Of a stretch of DNA of 14,691 bases, positions 7,862 through 14,691 are shown one piece after another. Under the pieces are notes generated by a model. That model saw only the letters and a program-made list of their open reading frames with translations, was not told where the DNA came from and made no database searches. Both the position numbers and the translations under genes were made by a program. Source of the DNA: Sergeia podlipaevii (taxonomy: Eukaryota; Euglenozoa; Kinetoplastea; Trypanosomatida; Trypanosomatidae); the NCBI GenBank assembly GCA_030849805.1, contig JASANZ010001774.1, positions 1-14,691 on the forward strand, written 5' to 3'. Position 1 is the first letter of the stretch, and every line of letters starts with the position of its first letter.

Positions 7862-10800
7862 TCACGAGTGCAGTCCAAGTAAAGTCTGTCTGTGACGTAA
7901 CATGGCAGCCATGCACGCATAATGAATATCTGCGTCAGACGTGATGGAGGCAAGTAGAGTGTTGCTGCTGCTGCCGCCGCCGCTGTCAGTAATGCTAGGT
8001 GGTAATGACAAGAGAAAGGTCTTGTGAACTGCAGCTACCCACTCATCCACAGTGTGATGCACTACCGCGCCTAGCATGCTAGCATTTCCAAGAGGGCAGA
8101 AAGACTGGGCTCCATCCTCAACCTCTATATTTCGCGTGGATGCCTCCGTGCTCACAGCCTTTTCAATAAAAGCAGTCTCTGCAAGCCGACGTTCCCGATG
8201 ATAGCGAAGCAGCTTCACCTTGTCAGAAATTTCTTCTTGAAAGGTAAACACTCGTCTGGCATAGCGGATACGCCGAAGCGGATGCTGTGCACTCGCCAGC
8301 ACGTCCTTCCTCGTCTGCATAAAGGCTATGAGGAACTCATCATCCTCCTTCTCCATCTTCTTTATTCTCCATCGAATGCCCCCCTCACACGCGAGGCAGT
8401 TCTCTCGCTCGTTGTCGCTGTCAAAGCACCATGGATGCTCATCTCGTGGCTTTGCATACGTTGGCATGGTTTCTCCATCTTGAGGCAAAAATGTCATTGT
8501 AGACATGGTAGGGGATCTTGTTATTGTCGTCGTATTCATCTCTGGCAGTGCGAGGTCGACTGCATCGTAAAAGTAGGAGTCAAATAGTAGTCTCCGCTCG
8601 ACTCGCAGACACGCTGTAATAGCACGGGATAGCACTCGTAGCGGACACAATACGCACTCCAGCGATTGAAAGGTCTCTTCTTCCTCACACTCCCTTCTTC
8701 TCGTCGTCATTGTCATCGTCGTGAGCATGCACTGCAACAACGTAGAGACATTACAAAAAGCTTTATGCAGCAACAGAGTCGGGAGAACGCCTCCATGAAG
8801 GCACTTCCCCATGTCGCTGCCGTAAGCTTCGTATTCCTCTCTACTACCAAGACGCCTCTTTCGCCTCGGCCGCCACCATTTTTCTTCATTCCCCTTCTCT
8901 TCCATGTTCTGATGATATCCCTGCTCAAGCAGCACCTGCGCACTAACTTGGCGAAGTACGCTCACTCTGTTCAAACGCAGCTCAGCTTCATACAACGTGG
9001 CACCAGCACTAGGATTGTGTGAGCTATCCGGCAGCAACAGTAACATCTTGTGAAATCCACTTGCAAGAGAAACACGATATCGCGATACCACACTGGACGC
9101 AGAGGGGGGAGGAGTAGCTGTCATTTCAATGGCATCACGCGATGTCCAACTTTTTTCTTTTCTGTCGTTCACCTTGCTGACAACTGCGCTGCCGCTATCC
9201 TTACTCATGTTGCACGCTGGCCTCGACTTCCCGCCCCACAGCAAGTCGCGAGGTTGATGCGTTGGGTTCTGCCACTCCTGTACGCGTGGTGGTAGTAGTC
9301 GGCGTAGTTTATGACCGGCAAAGTTCCTTAGTGTCGTGTACTGGCCAGTGATCATACCTGTGGTAGAGAGCTGTGTCATCATCGCCGCCAGCAAGCACGC
9401 GCGTGGGGTGGCTGCTGGTCTAAGGGGAATCAAAGGTGCTTCTTTGAGTGTACCATCTGTGCCAGAAAAATCGTTCGTCTTTGCTTTCTGCGCTTTCGAA
9501 CGCGGATGGGAAATAGGAAGGCAAGATGGCAAGCGAGGATTGTCGTAAGACTGCATCTCCGCTACGAAGGCACGATGCTCCCTCTCCCCCAAAGCGGCTG
9601 AGAAAATGCGCTGGTGAGTAACCGTGTTTGCGCCGTCACCGCCAAATTGCGTCGGAAATAGAGGGAAAAACAAAGGCATCTGAATTGTAAAGCGAGCCAA
9701 TGCTTGGGCACGTGCCTCATCTCTGACTCTTTCACCTTTTAGCTCCTCTGATGTGTAAGAAAACGTGATAGCAGTGGTGCATGAAGAAGAAGAAGAAGAA
9801 GAAAAGGTGCGGCAACTGTCTGTAGGCCGCCTTACTTCTTGGGTGGCTGCTGCTGTTGTTGCTACTCTCCACAGCGCTGTGTGCACCAGACGTGTGTAGC
9901 ACTCATCTACCTCACTGGTCAGCACATTCGTCACAGAGGAACCACTACGCTGCTCCGCGCACCACCTACGTAGTGGTAGAGGGTGAAGAGACAGCATAGA
10001 TGCAGCAGTCGCGGTTTCAGCGTTGCCGCCATTGCTGTCCTCTACATTTTCTTCTTCTCTTTTTCGGTCGCTATGTTTATCGTGAGAACTGTGCTGCGTC
10101 AATGGGCATGTTGAGCACGCCTCCCCAAGCACTGTCAGCCCACCATCGCTAATTTCTTTCGCAACGGAAAATTCGCTGTTTATGCAACATTGCGATTTGT
10201 TACTTTCATACGTTGAGGGAGAAACGATGGCAGAATGAGTGTCCACCGCATGCAGTGCCCTCTCCACCTCCTCCTCTTCCTCGTCGTCGGCCCATTTAAT
10301 CTGATTCATGTTCATAAGCGACTGGGGAGGAAAGGCAGCGCCCAGCACGCTTTCACAGTGAAGTTCTTCCTTTGCAAAAGTAAGTTTCATCTTCTTTCTC
10401 TCCACTGTTCTCTCTTGATAAGGATCACCGTCACCCATAGAGCGTGTCAGTGTGGGCAGTAGAGCAACAAGACAATGCACATCTGAGCTGCGTAATGCAA
10501 CTGCTCTCTCATCTTCAATGACTGACAAGGTCCGTCGCCGTTCGCTACTTGACAGCAGACGTGGTGGTGAGCACCGATAGAAGAGCAGAGACACTGACGA
10601 AGCAATAGAAATGGCAATATCGTTGGTGTAGGCAGAGGACCATGCAGCGCGTGCGTGGTCCCGCAGACAAGGCATGCCTTGCTGCACTGACGTCTGTTGT
10701 GATTCTGCTGTAATCTCCTCTTTAATATGCGGCATTCCATGAGGCATTCGACAGGTGCTCCACAACGAGCGCAGCTTGGTCATGTATGATTTCATTTCTT

Positions 10801-11758
10801 GATCATCGCCCCCTCCTGCTCCTCCCCTTTCACCCTCCCTCAGGCCTTCCTTCGCGTCCTTCTCCACTATGCAATCCAGTAGGAGGTCAGCATGAAGGCG
10901 AGTCATAAAAGCGGCCTGCGCGTCTCTCTGGAGCGATAGAAGCCGCCGCCAGTCGCTATCCACCTCTCTCAGAAAATGCATCCCGTGTACTTTGCAAGAG
11001 CACACAATATCCATCGTTTCCTCCACTTCTTGGTGCTCTCCTCCCGCCCACAGAGACCTTGTCGTTCGTGTCGGCTTCATCACACAAGTAAATAGCAACT
11101 CAGCGTCAAGCTCAGCTCGGTAATGGTGTCTGAGGTGGCTTAAACGCCACGAGTCTGCGTCTGTCTGTCGCCGTGTCGGTCGATAGTGATGAGTGTCATG
11201 CTTTCCTTTACTGTCAGCATCCTCCACTGCACAAAGAGCTAAGTCAAGTGAAGGAATGTGTTGGTGTATGTACTCGTTCCTGGTCTCTGAGAGATGCACT
11301 TCCTCTCGTTTAAGCACGTCCATGATGGATACCTCGTGTAGTAAAGGCGATAGAAATTCACAAAAACTCTTCTTCAGTTCAGATACCTCCTCACTTCTCC
11401 GTGGCTCTGCTGAAGTAGTGTCCCTTCGAACTTGCACACACGTAGGCTGTCCGCCCGCGTCACCCTCGTCCACTCGCACCGCTGCAACAGTTCCTAGGCC
11501 AACCTGAAGTCGAGGTGGCAGTGCATCTAGGCAAAGCGCCATGCGGCGATGGTGATGGCGGATGCTCGTGGTGTTTCTATGTGCCTCTTGTGCTTCTATG
11601 AGAGGATCTATGCGAGGTAGTTGATATAACGAAGAAAAGCAGCTCCAGCGGCAGAGGTGCTGGCGGGAGACGGGCGTGGTGGGGGTTCCTCCGTCCATCA
11701 CGCGTACAGTCTCACCCGTAACTGGGTCACGCTTGTAGGGGAAAAAGAAAAGCGGCAT
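7862..11758 (-). CDS. Large uncharacterised protein, 1298 residues
   Basis: An uninterrupted 3.9-kb frame with an ATG start (MPLFFFPYKRDPVTGE) and TGA stop, so certainly a gene, but I recognise no domain. There is no signal peptide or convincing membrane span. It is rich in Arg, Ser, Leu, Glu and His, with many Cys scattered and no regular zinc-finger spacing. Predicted helical, charged blocks lie at about 118-155, 270-310, about 960-990 and 1137-1200; the last is basic (PLRRIRYARRVFTFQEEISD) and the best candidate for a conserved domain. Low-complexity parts include an acidic run (about 491-498), a Ser run (about 652-659) and an ATPPPSASS linker. It sits between PTPA upstream and the NEK-like kinase downstream with spacers of normal size, so it is presumably a separately trans-spliced mRNA. 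Possibilities include a cytoskeletal, flagellar or mitochondrial protein, but nothing in the sequence decides this. Confidence 0.85.
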   Translation of the reverse strand: MPLFFFPYKRDPVTGETVRVMDGGTPTTPVSRQHLCRWSCFSSLYQLPRIDPLIEAQEAHRNTTSIRHHHRRMALCLDALPPRLQVGLGTVAAVRVDEGDAGGQPTCVQVRRDTTSAEPRRSEEVSELKKSFCEFLSPLLHEVSIMDVLKREEVHLSETRNEYIHQHIPSLDLALCAVEDADSKGKHDTHHYRPTRRQTDADSWRLSHLRHHYRAELDAELLFTCVMKPTRTTRSLWAGGEHQEVEETMDIVCSCKVHGMHFLREVDSDWRRLLSLQRDAQAAFMTRLHADLLLDCIVEKDAKEGLREGERGGAGGGDDQEMKSYMTKLRSLWSTCRMPHGMPHIKEEITAESQQTSVQQGMPCLRDHARAAWSSAYTNDIAISIASSVSLLFYRCSPPRLLSSSERRRTLSVIEDERAVALRSSDVHCLVALLPTLTRSMGDGDPYQERTVERKKMKLTFAKEELHCESVLGAAFPPQSLMNMNQIKWADDEEEEEVERALHAVDTHSAIVSPSTYESNKSQCCINSEFSVAKEISDGGLTVLGEACSTCPLTQHSSHDKHSDRKREEENVEDSNGGNAETATAASMLSLHPLPLRRWCAEQRSGSSVTNVLTSEVDECYTRLVHTALWRVATTAAATQEVRRPTDSCRTFSSSSSSSCTTAITFSYTSEELKGERVRDEARAQALARFTIQMPLFFPLFPTQFGGDGANTVTHQRIFSAALGEREHRAFVAEMQSYDNPRLPSCLPISHPRSKAQKAKTNDFSGTDGTLKEAPLIPLRPAATPRACLLAAMMTQLSTTGMITGQYTTLRNFAGHKLRRLLPPRVQEWQNPTHQPRDLLWGGKSRPACNMSKDSGSAVVSKVNDRKEKSWTSRDAIEMTATPPPSASSVVSRYRVSLASGFHKMLLLLPDSSHNPSAGATLYEAELRLNRVSVLRQVSAQVLLEQGYHQNMEEKGNEEKWWRPRRKRRLGSREEYEAYGSDMGKCLHGGVLPTLLLHKAFCNVSTLLQCMLTTMTMTTRRRECEEEETFQSLECVLCPLRVLSRAITACLRVERRLLFDSYFYDAVDLALPEMNTTTITRSPTMSTMTFLPQDGETMPTYAKPRDEHPWCFDSDNERENCLACEGGIRWRIKKMEKEDDEFLIAFMQTRKDVLASAQHPLRRIRYARRVFTFQEEISDKVKLLRYHRERRLAETAFIEKAVSTEASTRNIEVEDGAQSFCPLGNASMLGAVVHHTVDEWVAAVHKTFLLSLPPSITDSGGGSSSNTLLASITSDADIHYACMAAMLRHRQTLLGLHS

Positions 11759-11861
11759 CTTTCACCAACTTTCTCGTCTCTCCCCCTCCCTATCATTCCT
11801 CGCTTTTCTTTCCAATGAAGAATATCTGTGAGTACAAATCTCTATAAGTAAATCTGTGATA

Positions 11862-11898
11862 GTATCTATCTATCTATATATATATATGTGTGTGTGTG
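11862..11898. repeat. Compound TATC-(TA)6-(TG)6 microsatellite
   Basis: TATC units run into six TA units (11875-11886) and six TG units (11887-11898), followed after 15 bp by A16. The same order of TA, TG and A-run recurs at 14167-14224. It lies in the presumed 5' leader of the large uncharacterised gene. Confidence 0.9.
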
Positions 11899-11905
11899 TC
11901 TGCTG

Positions 11906-11937
11906 CTTGTGATAAAAAAAAAAAAAAAAGAAGAAGG
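11906..11937 (-). promoter_or_regulatory. Candidate trans-splice acceptor for the large uncharacterised gene
   Basis: In gene sense CCTTCTTC followed by T16 (plus 11914-11937) precedes ATCACAAG, with the first AG at plus 11906-11907. The resulting 5' leader would be about 148 nt. A second T18 tract at 12217-12234 is an alternative upstream acceptor region that would give a leader of over 400 nt. Confidence 0.6.
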
Positions 11938-12216
11938 CACAAATTTGGAGTGTAAATTATGATTTTTTTTTCTAAAAGAAATAAATATCCAGGAAAAAAA
12001 GTCAAAAGTGCAAGTGCGAGTGATTCCCTCCTTTTATAAAAAATTCAAACAAACACAAATACAAAAACGTCTTATTTGTGCGTCAAAGAAAGAAAGAGAA
12101 AGAACGAGAGAGAGAGAGAGAACCAAAACAGAAAAGAAATAGATGTGTCTTGCTTGTGCTCTCCTCACTACTGTATGTAAGTGTGCGTAAAGGCGCTTCA
12201 AAGCAACCGCAATCAC

Positions 12217-12234
12217 AAAAAAAAAAAAAAAAAA
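12217..12234 (-). promoter_or_regulatory. T18 tract in gene sense, alternative acceptor region
   Basis: This is the longest homopolymer in the window (18 A on the plus strand). In gene sense it is T18 followed within about 20 nt by GAAG. It could be an alternative splice-acceptor tract for the large uncharacterised gene, or help set the PTPA polyadenylation site, because in trypanosomatids the downstream pyrimidine tract influences polyadenylation of the upstream mRNA. Confidence 0.3.
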
Positions 12235-12613
12235 CATCAACGAGAAAAGAATGTACACGATATCACATCACAAACAGTAGTAATAGAAAAAAACTTCTGC
12301 ATATGTCTCTTTTTTTGTAAAGCTAAATGTGCTATCCACGACGAGGGCACGGAACCCTCTTTCTCTCTCTCTCTATATATATATCCCTCCCGCCACCCAC
12401 AGAAAAAAACAAAACAAAAAAAAAAGTAGTTGCTTTATTTTAAAATAAATAAAGCTGAAGGCTAAAGAGAGAGAAAAAAAAAATAATAAAAATAAAAGAG
12501 ATAAAGAAAAAAGGCAAAAGCGTTCCATACACCTCAGCGACCTTACCGTGATGTAATCCAGCAGTCGTGACAGCAAGAACGACATCATCCTTTTTGGGGG
12601 GGGGTTGTTGCTG

Positions 12614-13924
12614 TTATCTGTTGTTGCTCACGATAGAGGTCGCGGCAGCGGTATCTCCCACTTCCTCTGCCTCACCAATCTGTTTCGTGTTCCACGGCAA
12701 GTGCTTACCAAAGAGCAGGTGTTGAGAAACGTTGAACTTTCCAAGCACCTCAGCGGCAAACATCTTGATCATGCCCGTGTATATCTTCCTCCACGTCTGT
12801 ACTCCAGAGATGTTGTACAGCATGTTGCTATGTTTGTAAAAAGGTCCGATCTTGTTCTCAATGATCCACGCAATCATGGCAAAGTACATGTATTCATCAC
12901 GCAGTGCCATCACTTTAGACTTTTCGGTGATATGTTTCGGTAAGATCGCCCCTTCCCCCGCGGTGCCAGGTGCGTTGGCTTCCTCCTTGCCAATCAGCTG
13001 AGAGGCTCCGATAGCATAAGGAAGGTGATGATAGTCGTCAAGGCCCCACACTCCGTGGGACCCGGCAGGCTCCAGCGAGTAGTGTTTCTGCAGACGACGC
13101 ACAAAGATTATGTACTCCCAGAAAGCATGAAAGATAAAGTCCTGCCGCAACTTCCTTGTCTCCTCACGCTTCTCGGGGGCAACGCGCGGTGGAGACGAGG
13201 CTCTCAACGGCACAATCTCCTCTCGTCCCTCGTGTAGCTCACCTCCCATATCTCCGTGCTCCTCCAGACATATCATGATAAAAACGAAAAAGTGCAGCTC
13301 GTGGCCAGAGCCGTAGTCGAGACGTGTGCTGTTCCCCCACGAGTCCTTTGCATATTCCGCGAGCTCTAACGCGAGAGCCTTGATCTCTTCCTCAGTTCGT
13401 GCGCGAGTTGTAGCAGTGGCGTCGACAGCAGCAGCAACGACGACGGAGCTATCAGAAAGAATAGAAGAGGCAGAAGAAGGCTGAGACGATGCCACCACAG
13501 CCACAGGCGGGAACGTGCGCACAAGCTTCTCCATGTTCTCTACAACGGTTGCATTGAATTTTTCATGAAAGACTCGCTTGGCATGGTTGCCAAAGCGTTG
13601 TTGCGCAAGATCCTCCAGTGGGATCGCCGTGACAAGATCGTTTAAGTAAGGAAAGAACTCCTCGACAAGAAAGCGTACAGCGGGGCAGCATTCCGTGGAG
13701 GTCTTCGAGAGCCTCTGCGAGTAGGGGGTAGACTCCACCGCTTCACAACAGCCCTGCACATAGGCTATTATCTTCTCAAAGGAGGCGGAGCGAATGAACA
13801 CTTCGACGAGGGAGTGGTCCTCTACGATGAACTTACGTGGTATGGCAGGAAACGCGCTGCCCTTGTCCGCAAGAGCGGCGACAGCGGCCGCACGATCACC
13901 TGCCAGTCTGTGTATCTGTTCCAT
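12614..13924 (-). CDS. PTPA: PTPA, PP2A phosphatase activator / peptidyl-prolyl cis-trans isomerase
   Basis: The product has 436 residues and a TAA stop. The frame extends upstream but has no ATG before the probable splice site, so I start at the ATG giving MEQIHRLAGD. PTPA motifs are clear and in order: IPRKFIVEDHS (28-38), LDYGSGHE (192-199), SHGVWGLDDYHHLPY (279-293), GPFYKHSNMLYNISGV (350-365) and IKMFAAEVLGKF (376-387) with QHLLFG (391-396). In this family the protein binds the PP2A catalytic subunit, helps load active-site metals, and has prolyl isomerase activity (EC 5.2.1.8); it is cytosolic/nuclear. The usual length is about 320-360 residues. The excess lies in a Ser/Ala/Val-rich insert (about 137-170), a charged loop (about 213-250) and a short C-terminal tail. 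It is the first gene of the four in transcription order within the window. Confidence 0.95.
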   Translation of the reverse strand: MEQIHRLAGDRAAAVAALADKGSAFPAIPRKFIVEDHSLVEVFIRSASFEKIIAYVQGCCEAVESTPYSQRLSKTSTECCPAVRFLVEEFFPYLNDLVTAIPLEDLAQQRFGNHAKRVFHEKFNATVVENMEKLVRTFPPVAVVASSQPSSASSILSDSSVVVAAAVDATATTRARTEEEIKALALELAEYAKDSWGNSTRLDYGSGHELHFFVFIMICLEEHGDMGGELHEGREEIVPLRASSPPRVAPEKREETRKLRQDFIFHAFWEYIIFVRRLQKHYSLEPAGSHGVWGLDDYHHLPYAIGASQLIGKEEANAPGTAGEGAILPKHITEKSKVMALRDEYMYFAMIAWIIENKIGPFYKHSNMLYNISGVQTWRKIYTGMIKMFAAEVLGKFNVSQHLLFGKHLPWNTKQIGEAEEVGDTAAATSIVSNNR

Positions 13925-13993
13925 GTGGCCACCAAGTTCACGCAAGAGGATTGGTGTTCTTCTCTTCCTTCTCTCTCTTCCAAAGCCAAGGGC

Positions 13994-14009
13994 CTTAAAA
14001 AAAAAAAAA
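13994..14009 (-). promoter_or_regulatory. Candidate trans-splice acceptor for PTPA
   Basis: In gene sense T13 (plus 13997-14009) runs directly into AAG, with AG at plus 13994-13995. This gives a 5' leader of about 69 nt to the chosen ATG. It places the mRNA 5' end so that no upstream in-frame ATG is included, which supports the start at 13924. Confidence 0.6.
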
Positions 14010-14036
14010 GAGATCGTTTATTCCAATAGCTCCCTA

Positions 14037-14099
14037 TAGCTCTCTTCTCTCTCTCTCTCTCTTCTCTATCTGTCTACCTCTACCTCTCTCTCTCTCTCC
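14037..14099. repeat. CT-rich microsatellite tract
   Basis: About 60 bp of almost pure pyrimidine on the plus strand, mostly CT units with TCTAC interruptions. In gene sense this is a GA tract just upstream of the PTPA acceptor region, so it is not itself the pyrimidine tract for PTPA. Confidence 0.9.
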
Positions 14100-14166
14100 T
14101 TGTATCTGCTAATATGAATAATGTTGATTGTCAAAATGAAGAACAAGAAAGAGAGGCTTTTCTTTC

Positions 14167-14198
<32 letters not shown>

Positions 14199-14224
14199 CG
14201 ATGTAGGTGTGCGAAAAAAAAAAA
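14167..14224. repeat. Compound (TA)9-(TG)7 repeat followed by A11
   Basis: Nine TA units (14167-14184) and seven TG units (14185-14198) are followed after 15 bp by A11 (14214-14224). The order and spacing match the element at 11875-11929. Confidence 0.9.
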
Positions 14225-14691
14225 GTTCTTTCTGGAGAAAAATGGCGTCCGAAGAGCAGTGTGAGCACGAGCAGAAAGTAGCAAACAATAGATATAAAGC
14301 GGCTCTACCTCGTGGTCATGGTAGTCATATATGAGACAGGCAGAAATAGAAAAAAAAAGATTTGAAAGAGCGATAGAGTAACAAGAGCATGCGATGAACA
14401 GAGAATGAGAGAAAAAAAAAAGCGATACTGCCATCTCTTAAAAAAGAAAATCCCTAATGCCTTAGCGGACTCATAACTTATTGTTACTTATTCGCTTTGT
14501 GTATGCGTGACTTCGCGACTCTAACTGCGTGAAAAGCAGACACACACACGCACACGTATCTGGCACCACGCCTGAAGCAGTACATTTACCGCACATTTCT
14601 CTTGCTGCCGTTCAAGCTACATTTGCATTTCTATTTTTTTTTAATATATTATATATATATATATATTCTCTGTAAAGTTATCCAAATGTGG

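Larger units (their letters stand above)
11759..12613. other. Spacer between PTPA and the large uncharacterised gene
   Basis: This is 855 bp with no credible gene. The PTPA end (near 12613) begins just after the PTPA stop with a run of nine C in gene sense (plus 12596-12604), then A/T-rich DNA with CT and TA runs (12358-12384) and an A18 run (12217-12234). The near end (11759-11910) is the probable 5' leader of the large uncharacterised gene and includes TATC, TA and TG repeats. Open frames here are translations of simple sequence. Confidence 0.7.
13925..14691. other. Spacer upstream of PTPA, to the right edge
   Basis: This is 767 bp with no credible gene. The part nearest 13925 is the PTPA 5' leader. 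Further out it should be the 3' UTR of a gene beyond the right edge. It holds a CT microsatellite, a TA-TG-A compound repeat and a TA run near 14651-14666. The stretch 14440-14630 is of more normal complexity, but has stops in the frames I checked in gene sense and no tRNA-like fold that I could see. Confidence 0.7.

Noticed and set aside
12034..12588. Open frames on both strands between PTPA and the large gene
   Set aside because: All are translations of A-runs, GA/CT repeats and TA repeats (poly-Lys, Arg-Glu repeats, poly-Phe), with no start context or motif.
3940..13924. Kinase and phosphatase activator in the same unit as a functional signalling pair
   Set aside because: Trypanosomatid polycistronic units are not generally organised by function. 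Nothing in the sequence links these two products.
14440..14630. Possible structured RNA gene near the right edge
   Set aside because: The stretch is of normal complexity and has short self-complementary bits such as TCGCGA, but I found no tRNA cloverleaf, no clear C/D or H/ACA box pair and no conserved RNA motif. It is better treated as UTR or spacer.

Overview
The window looks like nuclear DNA of a trypanosomatid (kinetoplastid protist). Four long intronless genes all lie on the minus strand, as in a polycistronic transcription unit. They are separated by 767-1459 nt AT-rich, microsatellite-rich spacers. Reading in the sense of the genes, several spacers carry a T-rich or pyrimidine-rich tract followed by an AG, which is the layout of spliced-leader trans-splice acceptor sites. 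There is no Shine-Dalgarno pattern, no prokaryotic operon packing, and only standard stop codons are used. I cannot fix the genus from sequence alone.

In transcription order (right to left): PTPA, the PP2A phosphatase activator/prolyl isomerase (12614-13924); a 1298-residue protein I do not recognise (7862-11758); a NEK-like Ser/Thr kinase of 1044 residues with a very long low-complexity activation-segment insert and a C-terminal tail domain (3940-7074); and a type I membrane protein with an alpha-carbonic-anhydrase-fold ectodomain in which all three zinc-binding histidines appear to be replaced (1460-2857). Two reading frames (kinase and PTPA) remain open upstream of their first ATG. In both I placed the start at the first in-frame ATG, because the upstream extension contains no ATG.

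The spacers (1-1459, 2858-3939, 7075-7861, 11759-12613, 13925-14691) hold 5' and 3' untranslated sequence, trans-splice signals and simple repeats: TA, CA/TG, GATA, CT and A-runs. I see no convincing RNA gene, transposon or CRISPR array. Neighbouring genes in trypanosomatid units are generally not functionally related, so the presence of a kinase and a phosphatase activator in one unit should not be read as a pathway.

The most interesting items are the probable catalytically dead, receptor-like carbonic anhydrase, the kinase whose activation segment is expanded around a 12-glycine hexanucleotide repeat, and the large uncharacterised protein between kinase and PTPA. I did not find evidence for a novel multi-gene system.
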